Shown in pieces: positions 1-5,673 of a stretch of 9,107 nt of DNA (its first letter is position 1; each line of letters begins with the position of its first letter). The notes under the pieces are model-generated. The model searched no databases, was not told the origin of the DNA, and worked only from the letters and a program-made list of their open reading frames with translations. The position numbers were made by a program, and so were the translations under genes. The stretch lies in contig JAPFFX010000327.1 of assembly GCA_026645375.1 (NCBI GenBank), positions 1 to 9,107 of the forward strand, written 5' to 3'. The DNA is from Citricoccus sp. WCRC_4 (GTDB taxonomy: Bacteria > Actinomycetota > Actinomycetes > Actinomycetales > Micrococcaceae).

Positions 1-154
1 CCTGGGGCACTCGATACGAACGGCCGAACCGGACGGCGGGGAGTTCACCGGCGTGGATCATGCGGTAGACGGTCATACGGGACACCCGCATCATCTCCGC
101 CACCTCCGTGACGGTCATGAATCGCGCTTCGGCGAAGGTACCGGCATCACCCAC
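1..154 (-). CDS. Small excisionase/MerR-like helix-turn-helix DNA-binding protein (C-terminus cut by window edge)
   Basis: Fifty-one codons are visible before the gene leaves the window. Residues about 13-50 form a winged-helix/HTH domain of the excisionase (HTH_17) type: TVTEVAEMMRVSRMTVYRMI is the HTH, followed by HAGELPAVRFGRSYRVP, the usual wing. Such proteins bind DNA and act as small transcription regulators; nothing around it suggests a phage, so a housekeeping regulator is more likely than a true excisionase. The start is the GTG at 154, chosen because AGAGGA lies 7 bases upstream; an in-frame ATG (residue 13) would cut into the domain edge and has no such site. It strongly resembles the Rv0500A class of mycobacteria, which sits next to proC; here trkHA and acuC lie between. 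The target is unknown. The HTH assignment is firm; the resemblance to Rv0500A is from memory. Confidence 0.88.
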   Translation of the reverse strand, partial: MGDAGTFAEARFMTVTEVAEMMRVSRMTVYRMIHAGELPAVRFGRSYRVPQ

Positions 155-161
155 GGTGCGT

Positions 162-167
162 TCCTCT
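162..167 (-). promoter_or_regulatory. Ribosome binding site of the HTH gene
   Basis: AGAGGA reads on the minus strand with a 7-base spacer to the GTG at 154. This purine-rich site decides the GTG start over the downstream in-frame ATG. Confidence 0.65.
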
Positions 168-244
168 TTTCCACTGCCCTGGCGTCATCCGACGTCTGCC
201 ACCCCAGGCGGAGCACCTCGGGCATCCTGCCGGATACTCGCCAC

Positions 245-250
245 ACTCTA
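245..250 (-). promoter_or_regulatory. Candidate -10 element for the HTH gene
   Basis: TAGAGT on the minus strand fits the actinobacterial TANNNT -10 pattern. It would place the transcription start near 238 and leave an 80-85 base leader. No good -35 sequence sits 16-18 bases upstream, and TATCCG nearby (around 231-236) is a weaker alternative. This is a tentative call from pattern alone. Confidence 0.25.
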
Positions 251-288
251 GTCACGGCAAGCACAGGATCAGAGCCCTCATCGGCGGG

Positions 289-1518
289 TCAGTCGAACCA
301 GGGATCCAGTCCGTGATACGGGAAGACCGCCTTGCGGGTGGCCATGATCGTCTGGTCGATCGCGTCCGAGGGATCGTAGCCGACCTCCCAGGAGCGCCAC
401 CAGACGTCCACGCCGTCCGACATCAGGTGCGGGATCCCGCCCTGCTCCCGGGGCTGGGAGAGCTCCAGCCCCGCGGCCCGGGCCGCGTACTGACGCCACG
501 CCTCGGGGATCTCCGTGTCCGTCCGCACCGGCAGGCCGGTCACCACCGCCAGCAGGTGGCTCCAGGTCCTCGGCACCACGGAGAACGGGTTGTACCCCCC
601 GCCGCCGGTCGCCAGCCAGCGGTCGTGCGCGAAGTCAGCGGCCCAGTCGGCGGCGTCCAGGGCGAGCTGGCGCTGGCCCTCCACCGACATCGTCAGGTTC
701 GTCAGTGGATCCTCACGGTGCCCGTCACAGCCGTGCTGGGTCACCAGGACGTCCGGGGCGAACACCCGCAGCAGTTGGGGCACCACCGCGTGGACGGCGC
801 GCAGGAACCCGGAGTCCCCGGTCCCGGGGGGCACGGCCACGTTCACGGCGGTGCCCTCGGCATTCGGTCCGCCGACGTCGTTGGCGAAGCCCGTGCCCGG
901 GAACAGGGAGATCCCCGTCTCGTGCACGGAGATCGTCAGCACCCGCGGGTCGTGCCAGAACATCGACTCCACGCCGTCCCCGTGGTGGGCGTCCAGGTCC
1001 ACGTAGGCCACCCGTTCGGCTCCCAGGTCCAACAGCCGCTGGATGGCCGCCGCGCAGTCGTTGTAGACGCAGAATCCACTGGCCTGGCCGCGCGCCGCAT
1101 GGTGCAGCCCGCCGGCGATGTTGACCGCGTGCCTCACCTCGCCGGCCCAGATCGCCTCGGCCGCGGCCACGGACCCGCCGAGGATGCGGGCGGCCGCCTC
1201 GTGCATGTGCGGGAAGACCGGGTTGTCATCGCTGCCCAGTCCCACGTCCCGGCGGTGCTCCACCTCGCCCGAGCTCACGGAGCGCACCGCGCGGACGTAC
1301 TCGGGATCATGGACGGAGGCCAGGAGCTCGTCGGAGGCCACCTCGGGACGGATGATCCGCAGACCCTCGCGGTCCATCAGCCCCAGCGCCTCGGCCAGCC
1401 GGTGTGTCAGGTCCAGGCGGACCGGCGCCATCGGGTGGGCCCTGCTGAACTCATACTTCAGCAGCGCCTCGTCCCAGACGACGGCGGCGGGAACGCGATC
1501 AGGGGATGTGCTGGTCAT
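289..1518 (-). CDS. acuC: AcuC-type histone deacetylase family protein (zinc-dependent lysine deacetylase)
   Basis: A 409-residue protein spanning the whole histone deacetylase (arginase/deacetylase) fold, near the usual AcuC length. Visible catalytic parts are the paired histidines in GGLHHA (H139, H140); VDLDAHHGDG with zinc ligands D176 and H178; QHGCDGH with the third ligand D265; and GGGGY with the transition-state tyrosine Y309. The form QHGCDGH-x-x-DPLTNL is typical of AcuC rather than acetylpolyamine amidohydrolases. In Bacillus, AcuC deacetylates and so reactivates acetyl-CoA synthetase; the substrate here is inferred, since neither an acetyltransferase (acuA/pat) nor acs is in view. 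The frame is open far upstream, antisense to trkH, so the start must be chosen. ATG 1518 (or GTG 1521) is preferred because TAGTCT lies 7 bases upstream, as in leaderless actinobacterial genes. ATG 1560 would add 14 poorly conserved-looking residues with a weak ribosome site. It is divergent from trkH. Confidence 0.93.
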   Translation of the reverse strand: MTSTSPDRVPAAVVWDEALLKYEFSRAHPMAPVRLDLTHRLAEALGLMDREGLRIIRPEVASDELLASVHDPEYVRAVRSVSSGEVEHRRDVGLGSDDNPVFPHMHEAAARILGGSVAAAEAIWAGEVRHAVNIAGGLHHAARGQASGFCVYNDCAAAIQRLLDLGAERVAYVDLDAHHGDGVESMFWHDPRVLTISVHETGISLFPGTGFANDVGGPNAEGTAVNVAVPPGTGDSGFLRAVHAVVPQLLRVFAPDVLVTQHGCDGHREDPLTNLTMSVEGQRQLALDAADWAADFAHDRWLATGGGGYNPFSVVPRTWSHLLAVVTGLPVRTDTEIPEAWRQYAARAAGLELSQPREQGGIPHLMSDGVDVWWRSWEVGYDPSDAIDQTIMATRKAVFPYHGLDPWFD

Positions 1519-1525
1519 CACTGAC

Positions 1526-1531
1526 AGACTA
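1526..1531 (-). promoter_or_regulatory. Candidate -10 element for acuC (leaderless promoter)
   Basis: TAGTCT on the minus strand matches TANNNT and is separated by 7 bases (GTCAGTG) from the ATG at 1518. This is the spacing expected if transcription starts at or next to the start codon. No Shine-Dalgarno sequence lies at the normal distance from this ATG, and no recognisable -35 is seen. Confidence 0.45.
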
Positions 1532-1535
1532 GGCC

Positions 1536-1548
1536 TCCCGGCCCGGGA
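1536..1548. repeat. Short inverted repeat in the acuC promoter spacer
   Basis: TCCCGG-C-CCGGGA is a perfect 6+1+6 inverted repeat just upstream of the acuC -10 candidate, where an operator would block polymerase. It is pure G/C apart from its ends, so chance is a real alternative in this genome. Confidence 0.3.
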
Positions 1549-1551
1549 CGC

Positions 1552-1567
1552 GCTCGTCATGACGTGC
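1552..1567. promoter_or_regulatory. Candidate operator palindrome in the acuC/trkH divergent region
   Basis: The core CGTCATGACG (1555-1564) is a perfect 10-base palindrome. With flanking GC/GC and one T/T mismatch it extends to 16 bases. It sits almost midway between the two divergent starts (36 bases from trkH, 33 from acuC), near the expected -35 region of acuC. A dimeric regulator controlling both genes would fit. The regulator is unknown. Confidence 0.4.
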
Positions 1568-1598
1568 ACCCCGCCTTCCGGTGACATCCGCGGCCGAT

Positions 1599-1603
1599 AG
1601 AGG
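1599..1603 (+). promoter_or_regulatory. Ribosome binding site of trkH
   Basis: AGAGG directly abuts ATG 1604 but lies 6 bases before the in-frame GTG at 1610. This spacing favours GTG 1610 as the real start, two codons shorter. Confidence 0.45.
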
Positions 1604-3115
1604 ATGATGGTGGACGTGACCCGGCAAATACCCGTTCCCAGGCCCCGGCGCCGCGCCGGGGGACGGATCCCGACGCCGTCGTCGGGCCCCATGGTCCGTC
1701 CCGCCTCCGGGCCCCGCGGCCCGCTGGCCCCCGTGGACGTCCCGGCCGGGCTGCGCGGTGCCGCCACGCGGTTGCGCAGGCTGGTCTCCACCGTCGCCGG
1801 CTCCTCCCCCGCCCGTGCCGCGCTGTCGGCGTTCGCCCTCGTCACCGTCCTGTTCACGGCCCTGCTCTCCCTGCCGGCCGCCACCCAGAGCGGACGGGTC
1901 ACCCCGTTCCACGACGCGCTGTTCGTGGCCACCTCGGCGGTCTCGGTGACGGGACTGACCACCGTCAACACCGCCGAGCACTGGAGCCTGCTCGGCCAGG
2001 CCATCATCCTGGTCGCGATCCAGGTCGGCGGCCTGGGCATCCTGTCCATGGCCGCGCTGCTGTCCCTGGCGGTGTCCAAGCGGCTGGGCGTGCGCTCCAA
2101 GCTCATCACCCAGGAGGGGATGACCACCGGCAAGATCGGCGAGGTCGGCTCGCTGCTCCGCGTGGTCGTGCTGACCTCCCTGACGCTCGAGGGCCTCCTG
2201 GCCCTGGTGCTGGTCCCGCGGTTCATGGCGCACACTGGATCGCTGTGGGAGGGCCTGTGGAACGGCGTGTTCTACGCCGTGTCCTCGTTCAACAACGCCG
2301 GATTCGTGCTGCACGTGGACGGCCTGGAGTCCTTCATGGGCGACCCCTGGATCATCTGGACCATCATGGTCGGCGTCTTCGCCGGGGCCCTGGGCTTCCC
2401 GGTGGTCATGGTCCTCATGCAGCAGCGCTGGCACTACTCCCGCTGGAACCTGCACACCAAGCTCACCGTCAACACCACCCTGGCCCTGCTGGTGGGCGGG
2501 GCCGTGCTGATCGGGATCTTCGAGTGGAACAACGCCCAGACCCTGGGCCAGTTCGGACCGGCCGGCCGCGTCCAGTACGCCCTGTTCACCGCCGTCATGC
2601 CCCGGTCCGGCGGTTTCTCCGTGTTCGACATGAACGCCCAGACCCCCGAGACCCTGCTACTGACCGATGCACTGATGTTCGCCGGCGGCGGCTCGGCCTC
2701 CACCGCCGGCGGCATCAAGGTCACCACGCTGGCGGTCATGTTCCTGGCGATCGTGGCCGAGGCCCGCGGCGACCGGGAGGTGACGGCCCACGGCCGGACC
2801 ATCGCCCCCGAGTCCCTGCGCGTGGCCATCTCCGTGTTGGCCCTGGGCGCCACCCTCGTGCTCGTCAGCACCATGGCCCTCGTGGCGATCAGCGAGGAGT
2901 CGCTGCAGCGGCCCCTGTTCGAGGCGCTGTCCGCGTTCGGCACGTGCGGCCTGACCACCGGCCTCAGCGAGGAGCTGCCGCCGTCGGGCAAGTACGTGCT
3001 GACGGCACTGATGTTCTCCGGCCGCGTTGGTACGATCACCTTCGCGTCCGCGCTGGCCCTGCGCCAGCGGCGCAACCTGTTCCGGTACCCCGAGGAAAGG
3101 CCGATCATTGGCTGA
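1604..3115 (+). CDS. trkH: Potassium uptake protein, TrkH/KtrB family (membrane channel subunit)
   Basis: A 503-residue integral membrane protein that forms the K+-conducting subunit of a Trk/Ktr uptake system, partnered by the TrkA-like protein encoded next. The four pore-loop repeats are visible: VSVTGLTT (113-120), SFNNAGF (228-234), MPRSGGFS (332-339) and AFGTCGLT (444-451), each keeping the filter glycine. Loop 3 reads SGGF where TAGF is common. GRVGTIT near 473-479 is the family motif in the last helix. Hydrophobic segments begin at about residue 72 (ALSAFALVTVLFTALLSL). The first 70 residues are Arg/Pro-rich, cytosolic and unlikely to be folded. Start choice: ATG 1604 is given, but GTG 1610 has the better ribosome site (AGAGG, 6-base spacer). 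Length suits the KtrB/TrkH family. The stop overlaps the trkA start by 8 bases. KtrB versus TrkH naming is uncertain; the family is firm. Confidence 0.94.
   Translation: MMVDVTRQIPVPRPRRRAGGRIPTPSSGPMVRPASGPRGPLAPVDVPAGLRGAATRLRRLVSTVAGSSPARAALSAFALVTVLFTALLSLPAATQSGRVTPFHDALFVATSAVSVTGLTTVNTAEHWSLLGQAIILVAIQVGGLGILSMAALLSLAVSKRLGVRSKLITQEGMTTGKIGEVGSLLRVVVLTSLTLEGLLALVLVPRFMAHTGSLWEGLWNGVFYAVSSFNNAGFVLHVDGLESFMGDPWIIWTIMVGVFAGALGFPVVMVLMQQRWHYSRWNLHTKLTVNTTLALLVGGAVLIGIFEWNNAQTLGQFGPAGRVQYALFTAVMPRSGGFSVFDMNAQTPETLLLTDALMFAGGGSASTAGGIKVTTLAVMFLAIVAEARGDREVTAHGRTIAPESLRVAISVLALGATLVLVSTMALVAISEESLQRPLFEALSAFGTCGLTTGLSEELPPSGKYVLTALMFSGRVGTITFASALALRQRRNLFRYPEERPIIG
3092..3100 (+). promoter_or_regulatory. 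Ribosome binding site of trkA
   Basis: GAGGAAAGG ends 7 bases before TTG 3108, inside the last codons of trkH. It identifies the rare TTG start. The upstream in-frame ATG at 3027 would add 27 residues read out of frame from trkH membrane-segment DNA and not resembling TrkA. Confidence 0.75.
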
Positions 3116-3779
3116 GAACCGTCCGGACCCCCATGCTCCGGTGCTGCTGATCGGCCTGGGCCGCTTCGGCGCCGCCGTGGGCGAGCAACTCGTGGCCCAG
3201 GGACGCGAGGTGATGGCGATCGAGCGCGACCCGGCCCTCGTGCAGAAGTGGGCCGGGTCCCTGACCCACGTGGTCGAGGCCGACGCCACGGACATCGAGA
3301 CGCTGCGCCAGCTCGGCGCCCAGGAGTTCGCCACGGCGGTGGTGGGCGTGGGCACCTCGATCGAGTCCTCCGTGCTGATCACCGTCAACCTCGTGGACCT
3401 GGGCGTGGCCCACATCTGGGTCAAGGCCATCACCCCGGCCCACGGCAAGATCCTGCGCCGCATCGGCGCCCACCACGTGATCTTCCCCGAGCACGATGCG
3501 GGCGTGCGCGCCGCCCACCTGGTCGGCGGACGGATGCTGGACTTCATCGAGTTCGACGACGACTTCGCGATCGTCAAGATGTACCCGCCCACCGAGGCCG
3601 TGGGCTTCACCCTGGCCGAGTCCAACATCCGCGCCAAGTACGGGGTGACGATCGTGGGCGTGAAGACCCCGGGCGAGGACTTCACCTACGCCCAGCCGGA
3701 CACCAAGGTCGGCCCCCGGGACACGCTGATCGTCTCCGGTCACACCGACCTGCTGGAGCGGTTCGCCGCCCGGCCCTAG
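3108..3779 (+). CDS. trkA: Trk/Ktr system potassium uptake regulatory subunit, TrkA/KtrA type (RCK protein)
   Basis: A 223-residue cytosolic protein, the usual single-RCK KtrA/TrkA length. The N-terminal Rossmann (RCK_N) domain covers about 11-130: VLLIGLGRFG gives the GxGxxG nucleotide loop (G16, G18, G21), and AIERD puts an acidic residue (E39) at the end of strand 2, as needed to hold NAD(H) or adenine nucleotide ribose. VEADATD (56-62) is a conserved loop. The C-terminal RCK_C domain covers about 140-220 (VGFTLAESNIRAKYGVTIVGV). It forms a ring that gates TrkH in response to bound nucleotide. The start is TTG 3108, supported by a strong ribosome site; it overlaps trkH by 8 bases, so translation is probably coupled. 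Its TAG shares the CTAG tetranucleotide with the stop of convergent proC. Confidence 0.94.
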   Translation: MAENRPDPHAPVLLIGLGRFGAAVGEQLVAQGREVMAIERDPALVQKWAGSLTHVVEADATDIETLRQLGAQEFATAVVGVGTSIESSVLITVNLVDLGVAHIWVKAITPAHGKILRRIGAHHVIFPEHDAGVRAAHLVGGRMLDFIEFDDDFAIVKMYPPTEAVGFTLAESNIRAKYGVTIVGVKTPGEDFTYAQPDTKVGPRDTLIVSGHTDLLERFAARP

Positions 3780-4597
3780 TTCTCCTGGCTGATCTGCCGC
3801 CCGCGCGCCGCGGAGGCGCGCATGCCGTCCGCGATCAGCCGGGCCAGTCCGGCGTCCAGGAACGAGTCCACGGCGGCCTCGGTGGTGCCGTTCGGGCTGG
3901 TCACGGCCCGCCTCAGCGCGGCCGGGTCCACGTCCGGATCGGCCAGCATCCGCCCGGCGCCGGCCACGGTGGACCGGGCCAGCTCCTTCGCCAGCGGCTC
4001 GTCCAGGCCCAGGTCCACGCCCCCGGCCGCCATCAGCTCGGCGAGCAGGAACACGTAGGCCGGCCCGGAGCCGGAGACGGCGGCCACCGCGTCGATCTGG
4101 TCCTCGGCCACCCGATGGACGGACCCGGAGCCGGCGAACAACCGTTCGGCCAGCGCCAGCTGCTCCTCCGTCACGGACCGGCCACCGGCCAGCCCGACGG
4201 CGCCCATCCCCACGGTCAGCGGCGTGTTCGGCATCGTGCGCACCACCGGCTGGCCCTCGGGCAGGCTCTCCTCCATCGCCGCGGTGGTGATCCCCGCGGC
4301 CACGGAGACCACCACGGTCTCCGGTGCCAGCGCGGTCGAGACCTCCCGGCACAGGGTCCGGATGTACTTGGGCTTCACGCCCAGCACCACGACGTCGGCC
4401 CCCGAGGCGGCGTTGCGGTTCGCCTCGGGATCCCGCTCGGTACAGCCCACGGCGATCCCGTGGCGTTCCTCCGCGGCGCGGGCGCTGTCCTCCGAGTGGA
4501 CGGTGGCGCAGACCTCGGCCGGGTCCGTCCCGGCGGCCAGCATGCCGGCCAGGATGGCCCCGTTCATGTTGCCGAGTCCGAGCATCGCGATCTTCAC
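3776..4597 (-). CDS. proC: Pyrroline-5-carboxylate reductase
   Basis: A 273-residue enzyme of typical length that catalyses the last step of proline synthesis: NAD(P)H reduction of 1-pyrroline-5-carboxylate to proline in the cytosol. The N-terminal Rossmann domain shows GLGNMNGAI (7-15), VVLGVKPK (70-77), VVSVAAGIT (96-104) and RTMPNTP (120-126). The C-terminal dimerisation and substrate domain shows AVSGSGPAYVFLLAEL (173-188) and the signature VTSPNGTTEAAV (232-243), where most family members have SPGGTT. The start is GTG 4597, set by AAGGAG with a 6-base spacer. GTGA is shared with the stop of the upstream isomerase-like gene (4-base overlap), implying coupled translation. It is last in the minus-strand run and convergent with trkA, sharing CTAG as reciprocal stops. 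Confidence 0.96.
   Translation of the reverse strand: MKIAMLGLGNMNGAILAGMLAAGTDPAEVCATVHSEDSARAAEERHGIAVGCTERDPEANRNAASGADVVVLGVKPKYIRTLCREVSTALAPETVVVSVAAGITTAAMEESLPEGQPVVRTMPNTPLTVGMGAVGLAGGRSVTEEQLALAERLFAGSGSVHRVAEDQIDAVAAVSGSGPAYVFLLAELMAAGGVDLGLDEPLAKELARSTVAGAGRMLADPDVDPAALRRAVTSPNGTTEAAVDSFLDAGLARLIADGMRASAARGRQISQEN
3784..3843 (+). terminator. Nested inverted repeat after trkA; candidate U-less terminator
   Basis: Starting 5 bases past the trkA stop, the outer arms 3784-3794 and 3833-3843 pair over 11 positions. Eight of these (GGCTGATC/GATCAGCC) are perfect, then one T-G wobble and two more pairs. Inside is a perfect 7-bp stem, GCGCGCC/GGCGCGC (3803-3809 and 3815-3821), with a 5-base loop. 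The wobble pairs only in plus-strand RNA, which favours a role in the trkHA message. No T-run follows. The whole structure lies within the end of proC on the other strand, so coding constraint is an alternative explanation. Confidence 0.4.
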
Positions 4598-5673
4598 TGG
4601 GCACTCCTTGCGGCCGCGCGCTCGACGCCGACGGCCAGGTGGTTGCGGGCGTATTCGAGGCAATAGCCGAGCATCTCCTCGCGCTGGCCGGCGTACTTGG
4701 CCTTGCGGGTGCCGACCTCCACGCAGATGGCGCCGTCCCACCCGGTCTCGCCGAGGAACTCGAGGGAGGCGGCCACCGGCTGGTCGCCGTCGCCGGGCAG
4801 CAGGTGCTCGTCCTTGCCGTTGGCGGTGCCGTCGGTGAGGTGGACGTGGCGCAGCCGCTCCCCCAGCACCTGGAAGGCCTCGAGGGAGTCCGCCTGGGCG
4901 ATCGCCGCGTGGGAGAAGTCCCAGGTGACGTGCTCGTAGGCCTGCGAGACGGGATCCCAGTGCGGCAGGTACATCTTGGCCTCGCGGGCCCCGGCGCGCC
5001 ACGGGTACATGTTCTCCACGCAGATCTTCACCCCGGTGGCGTCCATGATCTCCTCGATGCCGGCGGCGAAGCCGGAGGCGTAGTTGCCCTGCCAGCGGAA
5101 CGGCGGGTGCGCCACCACGATCTCCGCCCCGACCTCCCGGGCCAGGTCCGCGCTCTTGGCCAGCTTGTTCCACGCCGAGCCCCAGACCTGCTGGGTGAAC
5201 AGCAGCGTGGGCGCGTGGATCGAGTGGATCGGCATCCGGTGCTTCTGGGCCAACCGGTTCAGCAGCAGTCCGTCCTGGGACCACGAGTTGTGGGTGACCA
5301 TGACCTCCACGGCGTCGTAGCCGAGGTCCTCGGCCATGGCGAAGACGTCCTGGGTGCCCAGGGGGAACACGGAGGACGAGGACAGCGTGACGGGGATGTC
5401 CCGCGGCGTCTGGGGCCCGACATCGGCCGGGCCGGACGGCTGTCGCGTGGACTCCAGGGCGGCGGCCAGCCGGCCGGGGCCGAGGGCGGGCCGGGCGGCG
5501 CCGCCCAGCGTGGCGGTGGCGCCCTCCCTCATCCTGGCCGGACGGGACTCGCGTTCGGCGACGGCCCCGCCCCAGGGGCCGGTGTGGCGCTCGGCGTCGG
5601 ACTCCCGCTCGGCGGCCGCGGCCGCGGCGGCCTGCTCCGCGCGTGCGGCGATCTCTTCAGCGCTCTCAGTCAA
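4594..5673 (-). CDS. Sugar phosphate isomerase/epimerase-like TIM-barrel protein
   Basis: A 359-residue protein. Residues about 92-350 match the xylose isomerase-like TIM barrel (AP endonuclease family 2 fold). Likely metal and catalytic residues at barrel strand ends are E123 (AVEVM), H153 (SIHAPT), H189 (VAHPPFRWQG), E220 (VENMYPW), D252 and H255 (WDFSH), H278 (HVHLTDG) and E319 (CVEVG). These suggest a divalent-metal enzyme acting on a sugar or related polyol; the substrate cannot be told from sequence. The first 90 residues are Ala/Glu/Arg/Gly-rich and look disordered. The start is TTG 5673, preceded by GGGGG with a 6-base spacer and overlapping the ppx stop by 8 bases; ATG 5532 (residue 48) has no ribosome site. 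It corresponds in position to M. tuberculosis Rv0498, between ppx1 and proC, whose function is not settled to my knowledge. Confidence 0.85.
   Translation of the reverse strand: MTESAEEIAARAEQAAAAAAAERESDAERHTGPWGGAVAERESRPARMREGATATLGGAARPALGPGRLAAALESTRQPSGPADVGPQTPRDIPVTLSSSSVFPLGTQDVFAMAEDLGYDAVEVMVTHNSWSQDGLLLNRLAQKHRMPIHSIHAPTLLFTQQVWGSAWNKLAKSADLAREVGAEIVVAHPPFRWQGNYASGFAAGIEEIMDATGVKICVENMYPWRAGAREAKMYLPHWDPVSQAYEHVTWDFSHAAIAQADSLEAFQVLGERLRHVHLTDGTANGKDEHLLPGDGDQPVAASLEFLGETGWDGAICVEVGTRKAKYAGQREEMLGYCLEYARNHLAVGVERAAARSAQ
4604..4609 (-). promoter_or_regulatory. Ribosome binding site of proC
   Basis: AAGGAG on the minus strand, 6 bases before GTG 4597, inside the last codons of the upstream gene. 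It fixes the GTG start even though the frame is open upstream for hundreds of codons. Confidence 0.8.

Larger units (their letters stand above)
155..288. other. Intergenic region between acuC stop and HTH gene
   Basis: This 134-base gap lies downstream of acuC and upstream of the HTH gene, both on the minus strand. No ORF with sensible codon use fills it. It should contain the acuC transcript end and the HTH promoter, but no convincing intrinsic terminator is visible. The only hairpins are 4-bp stems near 221-235. Confidence 0.6.

Noticed and set aside
1..154. Excisionase-like gene as a sign of a prophage or integrative element
   Set aside because: No integrase, attachment site, phage gene or tRNA is visible, and this HTH type is also found as a chromosomal regulator near proC in other actinobacteria.
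221..235. Hairpins GGCA/TGCC and ATCC/GGAT as an acuC terminator
   Set aside because: Stems are only 4 bp, mutually exclusive, flanked by mismatches and not followed by a T-run.
313..1524. Plus-strand open frame of about 400 codons opposite acuC
   Set aside because: The translation is Arg/His/Gly/Pro-rich with no domain, typical of a third-position GC shadow of the real gene.
1521..1526. CTGACA as a -35 box for trkH
   Set aside because: It matches five of six -35 bases, but no TANNNT -10 lies 16-19 bases downstream. The trkH promoter is therefore left uncalled.
1519..2235. Long minus-strand open frame continuing acuC upstream for about 240 codons, opposite trkH
   Set aside because: It is antisense to clearly recognised TrkH membrane segments, its translation matches no deacetylase sequence, and a good start and -10 element occur at 1518-1531.
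5611..5632. GC-only repeat in the N-terminal part of the isomerase-like gene
   Set aside because: It encodes a run of alanines in a low-complexity region and is explained by codon bias rather than by a separate DNA element.
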